This document shows positions 33,174 to 61,328 of a DNA stretch of 64,000 bases, one piece after another. The position numbers and the translations under genes were made by a program. Location of the stretch: the NCBI RefSeq assembly GCF_965363235.1, contig NC_134846.1, positions 61,989,121 through 62,053,120 on the forward strand, in the 5' to 3' direction. Every line of letters begins with the position of its first letter. Position 1 is the stretch's first letter. This stretch comes from Mytilus galloprovincialis (Eukaryota > Mollusca > Bivalvia > Mytilida > Mytilidae). Below the pieces are notes generated by a model that had not been told where the DNA came from, searched no databases, and saw nothing but the letters and a program-made list of their open reading frames with translations.

Positions 33174-33578
33174 CAATGATGACTTACAACCTGTTCAACA
33201 GAATGACATTGGGTCAGTGGCTTAACAATGATGACTTACAACCTGTTCAACAGAATGACATTGGGTCAGTGGCTTAACAATGATGACTTACAACCTGTTC
33301 AACAGAATGACATTGGGTCAGTGGCTTAACAATGATGACTTACAACCTGTTCAACAGAATGACATTGGGTCAGTGGCTTAACAATGATGACTTACAACTT
33401 GTTCAACAGAATGACATTGGGTCAGTGGCTTAACAATGATGACTTACAACCTGTTCAACAGAATGACATTGGGTCAGTGGCTTAACAACGATGACTTAAA
33501 ACTTGTGAGCTCTTTTCTTACTCCTATTTCTACCTGCCTATACTTTTAGTTTTTCAATATATTGAAGTTTTAAAAAAA
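33174..33578 (+). repeat. Duplicated end of the 52-bp minisatellite (6 units plus flank)
   Basis: Six further 52-bp units are followed by a second copy of the 93-base flank seen at 33081-33173 (GAGCTCTTTTCTTACTCC onward). The join is CAATGATG directly after an A-run. This is a ~405-bp tandem duplication of array end plus flank, probably by unequal exchange or slippage. Confidence 0.9.
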
Positions 33579-33959
33579 TCTCTCAATCAGCAACTTTCAG
33601 TTAAAATGACTTTATATCTGGTCAGCAGCTAAGAAGTGAAGAGTTGTTAAGTGTGAGAGCTTCTGGATCTGTCGGATACAAATTTTCTGTATACCCATAT
33701 TGTTAATTATGAGCCAGGGAATACTTAAAACAAAACAAAATCACAACTACTTGTTTATGTCAATTTGAAAGTTAAATATATTATCCTGAATGAATAAGTA
33801 TTCATACGGGGACTTGTGGTGCCCTCATATTACAGATTAATTCCTTTCCTGTTGTGAGTTGCAATTTATTATTAAACATCCTAAAGAACCAATGTGACAC
33901 CAGTTGAAAGACAAAGTTGTCTTTATCAACATTTTATCAGTTTTTGCTGTTTTTGGCAT

Positions 33960-34815
33960 AGATCTTTAACGTTAAAGCAGTAATTAGAGTAAATCTGAAA
34001 TTGGTGAAGGATCAGCAGGTCATCCCACGAAATATAAATAATATTCAGAAAACCCACTTTGTAATGATTGCCCTTAGAATCTTTCAAAAAATGTGACAGT
34101 TTGTGTCTTTTACTTCAAAAGCTAACACAATGATAACTAAGTTGGCATTATAAAAATCTATCTCATATTCAGAAATATCGGACAACCAAATCTAGAGTTA
34201 TTGCCTTTTTAGTGTATTTTTTAGGCAAATTTAGAGTTTTATGGTAAAATTATGACAGATGATGAGAAATATTGCAAGCAAGAGTTACCAGAACATGTAG
34301 ATTGAAAAATATGTCAGCTGGACATAAATCGTCCTTTGACCACAAATATGAATTACTGCCTTTGAATTATGATTTTTACTTCTTTTGTTATTTTTTGTTA
34401 CCGAAACTTAATTAAATAGAGAGAATCCTACACTATTATAAATGTTCAGCAAAATATGGACTACATATATAAATCAGTATAGATAAAATCACCTATTGAC
34501 CATTTGTAGGAGTTATTGAACCTTATAGCGCTAAAGTAACCATTTTATGTAGAAATGAAACAGAAAAATTGTTTTATTAAAAAAAATGTTCAGCAAAATA
34601 AGTGCTACAAATAAGTCAACACAACCAAAATTATCATGTGAAGTCTTATACTCATTTTGAAGAAACCATAGATAGATAAACTGTAAACAGTAAAAATGTT
34701 CAATAAAATATGATTTACAGAAAAGTCAGCATGTACAAAATCATCAATAAGCCGTACTTTGGAGAAATTGCCATTGAAAGTCGAGTTTTTACATAAGTTG
34801 TTTGAATAAGGAATT
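33960..34815 (+). mobile_element. Old decayed family A copy
   Basis: Diverged pieces of the 502-bp unit are recognisable: ATATCGGACAACC, AGATAAACTGTAAACAG, AATGTTC near 34697, AGTCAGCATG, and TACAAATAAGTCAAC near 34608. They occur more than once, so several units are present. Much older than the copy at 19011-22204. Confidence 0.55.
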
Positions 34816-34934
34816 ATTTCGAAAACTTTTATGGTTAAGTAAGATCTGGACACAGCACAAATGATCATCAATACAAGATTTGCAAATGAGAAAACATAGC
34901 TTTTTTTTTACATAAATAAGGCCATTAGTTTTCT

Positions 34935-35112
34935 CGTTTGAATTGTTTTACATTATCTTATCGGGGCCTTTTATAGCTCACTATGAGTATGGGCTTTGCT
35001 CATTGTTGAAGGCTGTACGGTGACCTATAGTTGTTAATGTCTGTGTCATTTTGGTCTTTTGTGGATAGTTGTCTCATTGGCAATCATACCACATCTTCTT
35101 TTTTATATAGCT
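34935..35112 (+). repeat. Retroelement 3' end (SINE/LINE tail)
   Basis: It contains GGGCTTTGCTCATTGTTGAA, GGCTGTACGGTGACCTA and GATAGTTGTCTCATTGGCAA, ending in CTTCTTTTTTATA. Diverged relatives are at 9590-9665, 43315-43410 and 43730-43815, and reversed ones at 2432-2555 and 13145-13420. It is the commonest dispersed family in the window. Confidence 0.6.
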
Positions 35113-35760
35113 GCTTGCAATAAAAGTCACAATATAATAAGTATAAATGGCATATTTTTAATTTACCACTGAGGTTAGCCATTCAAATTCTTGGGAGCCT
35201 CTTCTGCGAACATGAATGATGAATGATCGATTTAAGAATTTTTGTTGGTATTGGAGAAACTTGATTTGTGGCGCGGATTATAAGAATTTTCTTTTCGTAT
35301 TGTGTCAATCTGAATTTTAAATTGATATTTCATCTCTTTGTGATGATTTTTAATGGGTCTTTTTTTCATAGAGAAACATTTCTTTGTTGGGTCTGTATGC
35401 ATATGTTTGCAGTAATGAACTTCGTTCTTCATTTGACACATACTGGTTTGTTTTGATTGTCCTTTGTTATCAACGAAATATTCGTTTGACCATATACGTA
35501 AAATGGAAAATTTTCCGTCGACCGATGCAGATGATGGATTCGTACACATTACACCCTTTAATTTGAGAATCAACTAATTTGTTTATAAAAATAAACGTTA
35601 TAATTACAATAAAAAGTCAACTTTTTCAACAAAAATAATAGTACCATTTTAAATTGGTCGAATCTCCGTAAAAGTGGTATCTAAAATCAAGTTAGTGATG
35701 GCATACTTTAGCCTTTTTAGATAGCATACGGAAAATGTTTTAGAATAAACTTTGCATGCC
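35113..35760. other. Intergenic stretch, unassigned open frames
   Basis: A 113-residue frame on the - strand (35232-35573) and two overlapping + frames lie here. The - frame is Lys/Asn/Ser-rich with scattered cysteines and no recognisable domain. I see nothing that supports a real gene. Confidence 0.35.
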
Positions 35761-35766
35761 ACGAGC

Positions 35767-35902
35767 AGTGGCGGATCCAGAAATTTTCATAAGTGGGGGC
35801 CCGCTCCAGTCACGCTTCAGTGATTTCCTATATAAGCAACCAAATTTTTTCCCAAAAAGGGGGGACCCGGGCCCCTTGCCCCCCCCTTAAATCCGCCTCT
35901 GA
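35767..35902. mobile_element. MITE of the GTGGCGGATCCAG family, copy 2
   Basis: It begins CAGTGGCGGATCCAGAAATT and ends TTAAATCCGCCTCTG. A G-run and a C-run face each other inside. ACGA is near both borders and may be the target duplication. 136 bp, upstream of the first UPF0489-like gene. Confidence 0.7.
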
Positions 35903-36438
35903 CGATGTCTGCCAATATAATATATGTAGATAGTTAGTATAAACGTCTTTGATATAAACTATGAAAGATTATAAAATCTCATAAAACAGATAAGAACAAG
36001 CATCCCATATGTTCATAAATACATTTTTTTAAATCGATTATTTATTTCCTATTGACTTTTATCCGATTTCATGCATCTATGCATTTTGGACACTCAGTAA
36101 ACAGTGGTCTCACTCGAAATCATATCCCTTCTCCTTATTCTTATACGTGTTGTGTTGAATATGTTTTCCAATTGGAAGTCCTGTTCCTTTATAGATTTAT
36201 GATTTAGAATTCCAAGGATGTTTACCGTTCAAATCCTTGAGAATACTCAGTGCAGGTTTCATTTACATGAAATGTATATTTGATTGATCGTATTTTGTAT
36301 AGACTGAAACTTACATGAACACATGAAGCATGCGACATTAGAGTGTACTTATTCTTAATGAATTATGTTGTAATGCTATGTATTCTCCATAAATCCCCAC
36401 CATATGTTGCAGAAATTCTATTTTATTTCACAACTTAA

Positions 36439-39570
<3,132 letters not shown>

Positions 39571-39586
39571 TGTTTTGGGTATCTGT

Positions 39587-39592
39587 AATAAA
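39587..39592 (+). terminator. Candidate poly(A) signal AATAAA
   Basis: AATAAA starts 17 nt after the stop of the first UPF0489-like gene. If used, the 3' UTR would be very short. Confidence 0.5.
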
Positions 39593-39653
39593 CGATTTGT
39601 ACTTATGTTACATGCTACATACGAATTCTAATTGTCTCGAATGATTTGGTGAC

Positions 39654-39765
39654 TCAGTGGCGGATCCAGCCATTTAAAAAAAGGGGGGGGGGGTTCCAAC
39701 TATATGCTCCCATTCAAATGCATTGATCGGCCAAAAAAAAGGGGGGGTTCCAACCAATCAAATTA
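39654..39765. mobile_element. MITE of the GTGGCGGATCCAG family, partial copy 3
   Basis: It starts CAGTGGCGGATCCAGCC, then has two G-runs followed by TTCCAAC. The right terminal repeat is not seen. It lies between the two UPF0489-like genes. Confidence 0.6.
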
Positions 39766-39789
39766 GCCATTTAAAGAGCTGTAATACCC

Positions 39790-39985
39790 TTCCCGGTAGA
39801 ACCTGAAGTCACCCCCAGTTTTTGGTGGGGTTCGTGTTGCTTAGTCTTCATTTTTCTATGTTGTGTTTTGTGAACTATTGGTTGTCTGTTTGTCATTTCT
39901 TTTTAATTAAGCCATGGCGTTGTCAATTTGTTTTCTATTTATGAGTTTGAATGTCCCTCTGGTATCTTTCGCCCCTCTTTTAACG
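39790..39985 (+). repeat. Retroelement 3' end (CTATGTTGTGTTTTGTG type)
   Basis: It contains TTTTTCTATGTTGTGTTTTG, AGCCATGGCGTTGTCAATTT and GTCCCTCTGGTATCTTTCGC, a compact non-coding block of the kind that ends bivalve SINE/LINE elements. The assignment is by resemblance. Confidence 0.5.
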
Positions 39986-40329
39986 CAGATAATTTTCAAT
40001 TAATGATTTTTGTTGCAAGTGTAGATATAAAGATTTATTAATCCTATTATTATTAATTACTTTTACCGAGGCCGTAAAGTCAATGTTGATATTAGTCTTT
40101 CGTTGGTTGATAAACACTGAATCCACCTTATGATTTTTCTATATGCCATATTATATCTGCTAAATTTAAAATTTTACAGCACCATATCTCCTATTCGAAC
40201 TTCAATTCGATCGATGCTGTCATTGTTATGGATGTGTGATTGGTAAAAAAAAATAAAATCATATAATGTCATCAGACAATGATTGCTTTTTCATACCTCG
40301 TCCACGACAAAATTCAATTCAATATTCCT

Positions 40330-40400
40330 GTGAATGATTTTTGGTTGCTTAATGTCCAGTGGCAAAAATTTCATGCATGTTTAGGACGAACGATAGAAGG
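40330..40400 (+). repeat. Conserved short repeat core, copy 1
   Basis: It contains TGTCCAGTGGCAAAAATTTC then ATGCATG. Copies of this core occur at 43505-43575, 49600-49660, 51430-51500 and (reverse) 55720-55790. Likely the conserved centre of a SINE or similar family. Confidence 0.55.
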
Positions 40401-40500
40401 GAAAAAAAACAGAAATTTAGAATAAAGTTCAAACAACGGTATCATTTTGTTTTTAGTACACAATTTCAATCACAAAATTCATATAAAACATGTCACAGTC

Positions 40501-40535
40501 AACCTGGGACTATTATATTATAATAGTCCCAGGTT
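40501..40535. repeat. Perfect 16-bp-arm hairpin
   Basis: The arms AACCTGGGACTATTAT and ATAATAGTCCCAGGTT flank the 3-base loop ATT with no mismatch. It lies in the spacer between the two UPF0489-like genes. It may be the joined ends of a deleted MITE. Confidence 0.8.
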
Positions 40536-41352
40536 CAACCAATAAAATAATCTAAAAGTGCATAATATGTCTACGCATTACATCATTTTGTTTTAGTAAA
40601 CATAAAACACACAAAAAATATCAGAAAAAGAGGGATTAAAACGCCGCGTTGTTCTAACAAAGACATATGCACATAACTTATATTCTTAGAAATATTATAG
40701 AAAAATTATATTGACACCATCAAAGATCAAAACTTTCTATAGTATATATGATTTCTTAAAAAAAAAGGACCAAAGGCAACTTGATGATCGTTAATTAGCT
40801 ATGTAAACAGCTACAAAAAAGAATGAAAACAAACAATAAAGTTATCTCGCAATATTACAAAACATGAATACAATGTTTTATTTACATTGTATGTATCGGT
40901 GTCGAAATTCAATACAACATTATTATATGATCTAACATTCATGAAAGCCAAAGTAATTTAATCTGAATGTGAGCAGGTGTCGCAGTTTCAATTAAATCAA
41001 TAAAATTGTATTGCCTTCAACAATTCTGTTCACCTCGGTAGATAATTTACAGATGTTGTTTAGTTTGATTTTTATTTCATTCCGTCTAGAGCTTCAAAAA
41101 CTGTCTGATGTCTTTTTATTAAACGGGAAACTAGTTTATATAAATAACCCGTTGGTGCCTCTGTTAGGATTCCATCAGGAGAAGATAACTCTAAAGAAAC
41201 AGTTTGATCTTCCTGTTGATGTTTTCACCTGACCAGCTGACATGTACATATTGTAATGTGTTCAACGTGGTACTTAATTAGTATTCCGTTGTATGGTGCA
41301 GTGGACATTTTAAAATGCCATGACACATAGATTATCGCATTCATCTAAGTAA

Positions 41353-54345
<12,993 letters not shown>

Positions 54346-54473
54346 TTCAGCAAAAGTATTGTAAAATCATTTGGCATAATATTTGTTATTGTTCTATTTT
54401 TAATGAATTTTGTATTAAATACATGTTACAATTTTATTTTTTGTGCTTTGAGATTTATACAGCTGTCATATTA

Positions 54474-54945
54474 ATTTGTCTACCAACTGTTCATAAAGAC
54501 ATGTTAATTTGTCTACCAACTGTTCATAATGGCATGTTAATTTGTCTACCAACTGTTCATAAAGACATGTTAATTTGTCTACCAACTGTTTATAAAGGCA
54601 TGTTAGTTTGTCTACCAACTTTTCATAAAGGCATGTTAATTTGTCTACCAACTGTTCGATCATAAAGGCATGTTAATTTATACCAACTGTTCATAAAGGC
54701 ATGTTAATTTGTCTACCAACTGTTCATAAATGCATGTTAATTTGTCTACCAACTGTTCATAATGGCATGTTAATTTGTCTACCAACTGTTCATAAAGGCA
54801 TGTTAATTTATACCAACTGTTCATAATGGCATGTTAATTTGTCTACCAACTGTTCATAAAGGCATGTTAATTTGTCTACCAACTGTTTATAAGGCATGCT
54901 TATTTGTCTACCAACTGTTCATAAAGGTGTGTTAATTTGTCAGGA
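54474..54945 (+). repeat. 33-bp tandem array (~14 units)
   Basis: The unit is GCATGTTAATTTGTCTACCA followed by ACTGTTCATAAAG. Several units have ATTTATACC in place of ATTTGTCTACC. Because 33 is a multiple of 3, short open frames appear on both strands (LICLPTVHK...). They have no separate support. It starts about 130 nt after the stop of the second UPF0489-like gene, perhaps in its 3' UTR. Confidence 0.92.
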
Positions 54946-56260
54946 AAAATAAATCCAGAAGGTACATGGATGAACATAATGACAAAAATACAAGATATTC
55001 TTTGTATTAATGACAGGTAGCTGGTTTTCTCAATCATAATATTAAAGACATCAAAAGGATCAGGAGCCACCAAACATATTGTACAGGACTAGCAATCACA
55101 TCAACCACCAACACTTGACTCCTTCAAAAGACCATTTGTTGTAGAAATAAAGCAAATATTATGTGATATTATGTCATTGTTTTGAATTCATTATAGGGTA
55201 TCTGGATTAGGGGGTCCTTCATTTCTGTATTCTTTAATTTTATTGTCCATTCTCTAAAGTTTTTTGTTATTATTCTCGCTTCTGTAAACCCATCCAGACC
55301 CTCATTAATTGTTTGTTTTCAAAACTTACTTCTCACTAACAGCAAAGCAATTGAGACTAATGATGAAATGTTTAGTTTTACTATGACTTTTTCTTTGCAA
55401 ATTTTGGTGTGCCTTAAGTCGAAAATACAACTTTCCAGAAGAGAGGGTCTGGAAGGGCTTTACAAAAAAAAAAAGCAAAAAAGGAATGCAAAAAATTACC
55501 TTAATAAAGAACACAGAAAAGAAGACACCCTATCAAGATAGTTCAGTTGATAAGAGTATAACAGCAGTACAAAACTGATTATCAGACAAAGAGTATATGT
55601 TCTTAACTGCGGGTTTAATTGACAGTGACTGAAAATGTCAAATGTATGGCAAATATCTGATACAATGATCAGGAGGACACTTTTGGTTATATGTGCTATT
55701 AGGTTGCTGTTTCACTGGCATTTACTGCAAATCTCTATCCTGGTCCTAAACATGCATGAAATAATTGTCACTGGTCATTAAAAGTAACAAACTGACAATG
55801 CCACGGCAAAATAAAAAAAAACAAAATACAAACAAACAACTGTCTACAAAACACAACTTTGAAAATGAAAGACTGCAACATGAACCCCACCAAAAAACTA
55901 AACACAACTTAGAACTCTTGGTTAAACAGCTACCTTGTAAGCAGTAACCCTCTATCGATGAAATCTCGATAGGAAATGCAATTCTGGAATATAGGAGATA
56001 AATACTCCTGACTTATGTAGGTCCTGCTAGGATGTTGCTATATTGAAATAAAAAAAATCACAACTGGGAAGAAGAAAATCAGCAACAGATCACCAGTTGC
56101 ACACCTGGTGTTCATGGGAATGCTATTAAAAATCAATACATTTTTGAATTCATCTGTGCATCTAACGATTCTTTAGAAAAAAGGTAACCCAAATTGGGTT
56201 ATCCAATGCTTAAGTAATCACTGTTAGTATAAATTGAACTTAACAAAAAAGGACATATCA
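54946..56260. other. Gene-free stretch with one short repeat core
   Basis: AATAAA-like words at about 54947 and 55145 could be poly(A) signals for the second UPF0489-like gene. A reverse copy of the conserved core (CATGCATGAAATAATTGTCA) is at 55720-55790. Nothing else is recognised. Confidence 0.4.
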
Positions 56261-56670
56261 AAGAACTAGAGGCTAAAATTATCTTTATCTATAATGAACT
56301 TGGCCCAGTAATTACAGTGGAAAATATTTTATAAAAATTTACAAAAATTTATGAAAAATGTAAAAAAATGACTATAAAGGGCAATAACTCCTTAACGGGT
56401 TAATTGACAATTTTGGTCGTGTTGACTTATTTGTAGATCTTATTTTGCTGAACATTATTGCTGTTTACAGTTTATCTCTATCTATAATAATATTCAAGAT
56501 AATAACAAAAAACAGCAAAATTTCCTTAAAATTACCAATTCAGGGGGAGTACCCTAACAACGGTTTGTGCGATTCATCTGAAAATTTCAGGGCAGATCGA
56601 TCTTGACCTGATAAACAATTTATCCACTTGTCAGATTTGCTCTAAATGCTTTGGTTTTTGAGTTATAAGC

Positions 56671-58539
56671 TGGTATCACGTTGGCGTCAGCGTCGTCGTC
56701 GTCGTCCGAATACTTTTGGTTTTCGCACTATAACTTTAGTTTAAGTAATTAGAAATGTATGAAATTTAAACACAAGGTTTATGACCATAAAAGGAAGGTG
56801 GGGATTGATTTTGCAAGTTTTGGTCCCATCAGTTTATGAATTAGGGGCCAAAAAGGGCCCAAATAAACATTTTCTTGGTTTTTGCACTATAACTTTAGTT
56901 TAAGCAGAGACATATATATATATGTCTCTGGTTTAAGTAAATAAAAATCTGAAATTTTGCCACAAAGTTTATGACCACAAAAGGAAGGTTGGGATTGATT
57001 TTGGGAGTTGAGATCTTAACAGTTTAGGAATTAGGGGCCAAAAAGGGGCCCAAATAAGCATTTTTCTTGGTTTTCGCACCATAACTTTAGTATAAGTAAA
57101 TAGAAATCTATGAAATTTAAACACAAGGTTTATGACCATAAAAGGAAGGTTGGGATTGATTTTGGGAGTTTTGGTCCCAACAGTTTAGGAATAAGGGGCC
57201 CAAAGGGTCCAAAATTAAACTTTGTTTGATTTCATCAAAAATTGAATAATTAGGGTTCTTTGATATGCCGAATCTAACTGTGTATGTAGATTCTTAATTT
57301 TTGGTCCCGTTTTCAAATTGGTCTACATTAAGGTCCAAAGGGTCCAAAATTAAACTTAGTTTGATTTTAACAAAAATTGAATCCTTGGGGTACTTTGATA
57401 TGCTGAATCTAAAAATGTACTTAGATTTTTGATTATTGGCCCAGTTTTCAAGTTGGTCCAAATCAGGGTCCAAACTTAAACTTTGTTTGATTTCATCAAA
57501 AATTGAATAATTGGGGTTCTTTGATATGCCAAATCTAACTGTGTATGTAGATTCTTAATTGTTGGTCCCGTTTTCAAATTGGTCTATATTAAAGTCCAAA
57601 GGGTCCAAAATTAAACTAAGTTTGATTTTAACAAAAATTGAATTCTTGGGCTTCTTTGATATGCTGAATCTAAACATGTACTTAGATTTTTGATTATGGG
57701 CCCAGTTTTCAAGTTGGTCCAAATCAGGATCCAAAATTATTATATTAAGTATTGTGCAATAGCAAGAAATTTTCCATTGCACAGTATTCAGCAATAGCAA
57801 GAAATCTTCAATTGCACAGTATTGTGCAATAGCAAGAAATTTTCAATTGCACAGTATTGCGCAATAGCAAGAAATCTTCAATTGCACAGTATTGTGCAAT
57901 AGCAAATATTTTCAATTGCACAGTATTGCGCACTAGCAAGAAATATCTAATTGCACAATATTGCGCAATAGCAAGAAATTTTCAATTGGAGTTATCTTTC
58001 CTTGTCCAGAATAGTAGTTGAATCAACTTAAATCATTGTTTTATACAATATACAATGTATATTCACTTTTACTACCAACTGATAAATTAATCTTTACCAT
58101 TCAGTGATAACAAGCACTTTTTTTAACATTTTAATATTTTATGATGTATTTAAATAAGTGGTAATTGTTGCAAACTCCATTAGAATTTTGAATTGAGATC
58201 AGTTTTGGAATAAGGGAAAGGGGATGTGAAAAAAAAATTGGGTGGGGGTGGTTTAATTTTTCTCATTTCAGATTTCATAAATAAAAAGAAAATTTCTTCA
58301 AACATTTTTTTGAGAGGATTCATATTCAACAGCATAGTGAAATGCTCAAAGGCAAAAAACAAATTTTAAGTTTATTAGACCACATTCATTCTGTGTCAGA
58401 AACCTAAGCTGTGTCAACTATTTAATCACAATCCAAATTTAGAGCTGAATCCAGCTTGAATGTTGTGTCCATACTTGCCTCAACCGTTCAGGGTTCAACC
58501 TCTGCGGTCGTATAAAGCTGCGCCCTGCGGAGCATCTGG
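56671..58539 (+). mobile_element. Helitron-like family B element, copy 2 (head missing)
   Basis: It starts TGGTATCACGTTGGCGTC, without the TATACGACTGC head of copy 1, and then follows copy 1 closely with extra core units, the CAATAGCAAG array (57745-57985) and the tail TGCGCCCTGCGGAGCA, TCTGG, T. It is nested in a reversed family A fragment. A 26-bp palindrome with a 7-bp direct repeat is inserted at 56905. Confidence 0.75.
56898..56937. repeat. 26-bp perfect palindrome flanked by 7-bp direct repeats
   Basis: CAGAGACATATAT and its mirror half (56905-56930) lie between two copies of GTTTAAG (56898-56904 and 56931-56937). Family B copy 1 has a single GTTTAAG here and no palindrome (near 45588). 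It looks like fused transposon ends left after internal deletion, with the target duplication kept. Confidence 0.75.
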
Positions 58540-58690
58540 TTAGCCGTTGCGGCCATCTTGGTTGGATGGCCGGGTCACCGGACACATTTTTAAACAAGAT
58601 ACCCCAAAGACGATTGTGGCCAAGTTTGGATTAATTTGGCTTAGTAGTTTCAGAGGAGATTTTTGTAAAAGATTACTAAGATTTGCTGCC

Positions 58691-60614
58691 CCAGAATTTG
58701 TAAATTTAAGGAAGTTTTGGGTATTATGGTGAATATTATAATAGATAGAGATAAACTGGAAACAGCAATAATGTTCAGCAATTTGAGATCTATAAAAAAG
58801 TCAACATTACCAAAAGGGTCAGTTGACCCCTAAAGGAGTTATTGTCCTTTATAGTCATTTTTTGTCAATTTTTCGTCAATTTTTGTTTTCTTTTACAGAA
58901 ATCTTCTCCTCTGAAACAACTTGGCCAAATTCAACCAAACTTAGCCACAATCATCATTGGGGTATCTAGTTTAAAAAATGTGTCCGGTGACCCGGCCAAC
59001 CAACCAAGATGGCCGCCATGGCTAAAAATAGAAGATAGGGGTAAAATGTAGATTTTGGCTTATATCTCTGAAACCAAAGCATTTAGAGCAAATCTGACAT
59101 TAAGTAAAATTGTTTATCAGGTCAAAATCTATCTGCCCTGAATTTTTTAGATGAATTGGATAACCCCTCGTTGGGTTGCTGCCCCAGAATTTGTTATTTT
59201 AAGGAAATTTTGCAGTTTTTGGGTACTATCGTGAATATTATAATAGATAGAGATAAACTGGAAACAGCAATAATGTTCAGCAATTTAAGATCTATAAAAA
59301 AAAGTCTACATTACCAAAATGGTCAGTTGACCCCTAAAGGAGTTATTGTCCTTTATAGTCATTTTTTGTCAATTTTTCTTCAATTTTTGTTTTCTTTTAC
59401 AAAAATCTTCTCCTCTGAAACTACTTGGCCAAATTCAACCAAACTTAGCCACAATCATCATTTGGTTATATAGTTTAAAAAATGTGTCCGGTAACCAGGC
59501 CAACCAACCAAGATGGCCGCCATGGCAAAAATTAGAACATAGGGGTAAAATGTAGATTTTGACTTATATCTCTGAAAACAAAGCATTCAGAGCAAATCTT
59601 ACAGTGGTAAAATTGTTTATCAGGTCAAAATCTATCTGCCCTGAAATTTTCAGATGAATCGGAGAACCCATTGTTGGGTTGCTGCCCCAGAATTAGTACT
59701 TTTAAGGAAATTTTGCAGTTTTTGGTTATTATCTTGAATATTATTATAGATAGAGATAAACTGGAAACAGCAATAATGTTCAGCAATTTAAGAGGAGAAG
59801 ATTTTTGTAAAAGATTACTAAGAGTTGCTGCCCCAGAATTTGTAATTTTAAGGAAATTTTGCAGTTTTTGGGTATTATCGTGAATATTATAATAGATAGA
59901 GATAAACTGGAAACAGCAATAATGTTCAGCAATTTAAGATCTATAAAAAAAAGTCAACATTACCAAAATGGTCAGTTGACCCCTAAAGGAGTTAATGTCC
60001 TTTATAGTCATTTTTTGTCAATTTTTCTTTAATTTTCGTTTTCTTTTACAAAAATCTTCTCCTCTGAAACTACTTGACCAAATTCAACCAAACTTAGCCA
60101 CAATCATCATTTGGTTATACAGTTTAAAAAATGTGTCCGGTAACCAGGCCAACCAACCAAGATGGCCGCCATGGCAAAAATTAGAACATAGGGGTAAAAT
60201 GTAGATTTTGGCTTATATCTCTGAAACTAAAGCATTCAGAGCAAATCTTAAGTGGTAAAATTGTTTATCAGGTCAAGATCTATCTGCCCTGAAATTTTCA
60301 GATGAATCGGAGAATCCATTGTTGGGTTGCTGCCCCAGAATTAGTACTTTTAAGGAAATTTTGCAGTTTTTGGTTATTATCTTGAATATTATTATAGATA
60401 GAGATAAACTGTAAACAGCAATAATGTTCAGCAAAGTAAGATCTACAAAAAAGTCAACATTGCCAAAATGGTCAGTTATACCGTTACGGAGTTATTGCCC
60501 TTTATAGTAAATTTTGAACAATTTTCATAAATTTTGTAAATTTTGTGTATTTTTATTTGTTTATGATAGGCACATAAACCAAGGTGAGCGACACAGGCTC
60601 TTTAGAGTCTCTAG
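58691..60614 (+). mobile_element. Family A element, forward copy with three diverged units and tail
   Basis: Units start near 58890, 59394 and 60045 (TTTTACARAAATCTTCTCCTC). The tail is GGTGAGCGACACAGGCTC, TTTA, GAGTCT, CTAG (60611-60614), then T, as at 22204. The second unit holds a short inverted piece (59790-59823) like the one at the 58652-58690 junction. Frames at 58842, 59346 and 59995 are repeat by-products. Confidence 0.75.
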
Positions 60615-61328
60615 TTTTTCATGTACTCACTGACAATGAAAAGGAGGTCAAAAACAGTGGATATATAACAAATTGAAACTTTGTAACATAAGGCATCTAT
60701 ATACAAAGTATGAAGCATCCAGTTCTTACACTTTATAAAATATAAAGCTTTTAAGAAGTTTGTTAATGCCTCTGCCATCCGATCACTATCCCTATCTTGA
60801 GCTTTCTGAGACGAAAGTTACTGGCTCAACAAAAAGTAGGATCTAAATTGGCCATACATTACATAGTTCAGATTCATTGATTCAGTCCAGCTTTAAATAT
60901 CAGTCGCTGTACATAATATGATAACATAAACTAGGGTATGGATGCACCCTGGAGTTAAAGGTTGGAATCCAGACAGATAGTAGAGACAAAGCTACATTTT
61001 TCCATTCATTGACCTTTGTTACATTTCATATCTCAGTTTTCATGTCAGCTCATGTATGATTTCTAAAGCATAAATTACATGTAGGTAAACTAAATTGTCT
61101 GCTATATGATTCTGTGACAAATGGGAGTCTGGCTTCATACAATGTAATGTGATTATGTTAATTGGTGCCCCTAGAAAGTAGGACAGCAATCAGTCAAACG
61201 TGTTTCACTGTGAACTACATTTTCCAACATTGACTTTATAATTAGTTACATTTTAACAGTACATCAAAGTATGTTGATCCTTCAATAAACATTATATGAT
61301 CTTGGGTGTATCCCAAAGTGTAGATCAC
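60615..61328. other. Gene-free stretch, nothing recognised
   Basis: No open frame of note and no repeat shared with the rest of the window. Confidence 0.4.

Larger units (their letters stand above)
56266..58690 (-). mobile_element. Inverted family A fragment split by family B
   Basis: 56266-56670 is the reverse complement of the family A tail and unit end (CTAG, then TTATCTCTATCTATAATAAT, GATAAACAATT and GTTTTTGAGTTATAAGC). Family A resumes, still reversed, at 58540 (GGCCATCTTGGTTGGATGGC). Between them is family B copy 2. About 35 bases of family A are missing at the break, so the insertion came with a small deletion, or a deletion followed. Confidence 0.7.

Noticed and set aside
31613-33578. 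CRISPR-like regular array
   Set aside because: Direct 52-bp units with no unique spacers, in an intron-bearing animal genome; it is a minisatellite.
35232-35573. 113-residue - strand frame as a gene
   Set aside because: Low-complexity Lys/Asn/Ser composition, no domain, no splice or start context; overlapping frames on the other strand are equally long.
54423-54665. Repetitive 80-residue frame and its - strand twin
   Set aside because: By-product of the 33-bp array, whose length is a multiple of three.
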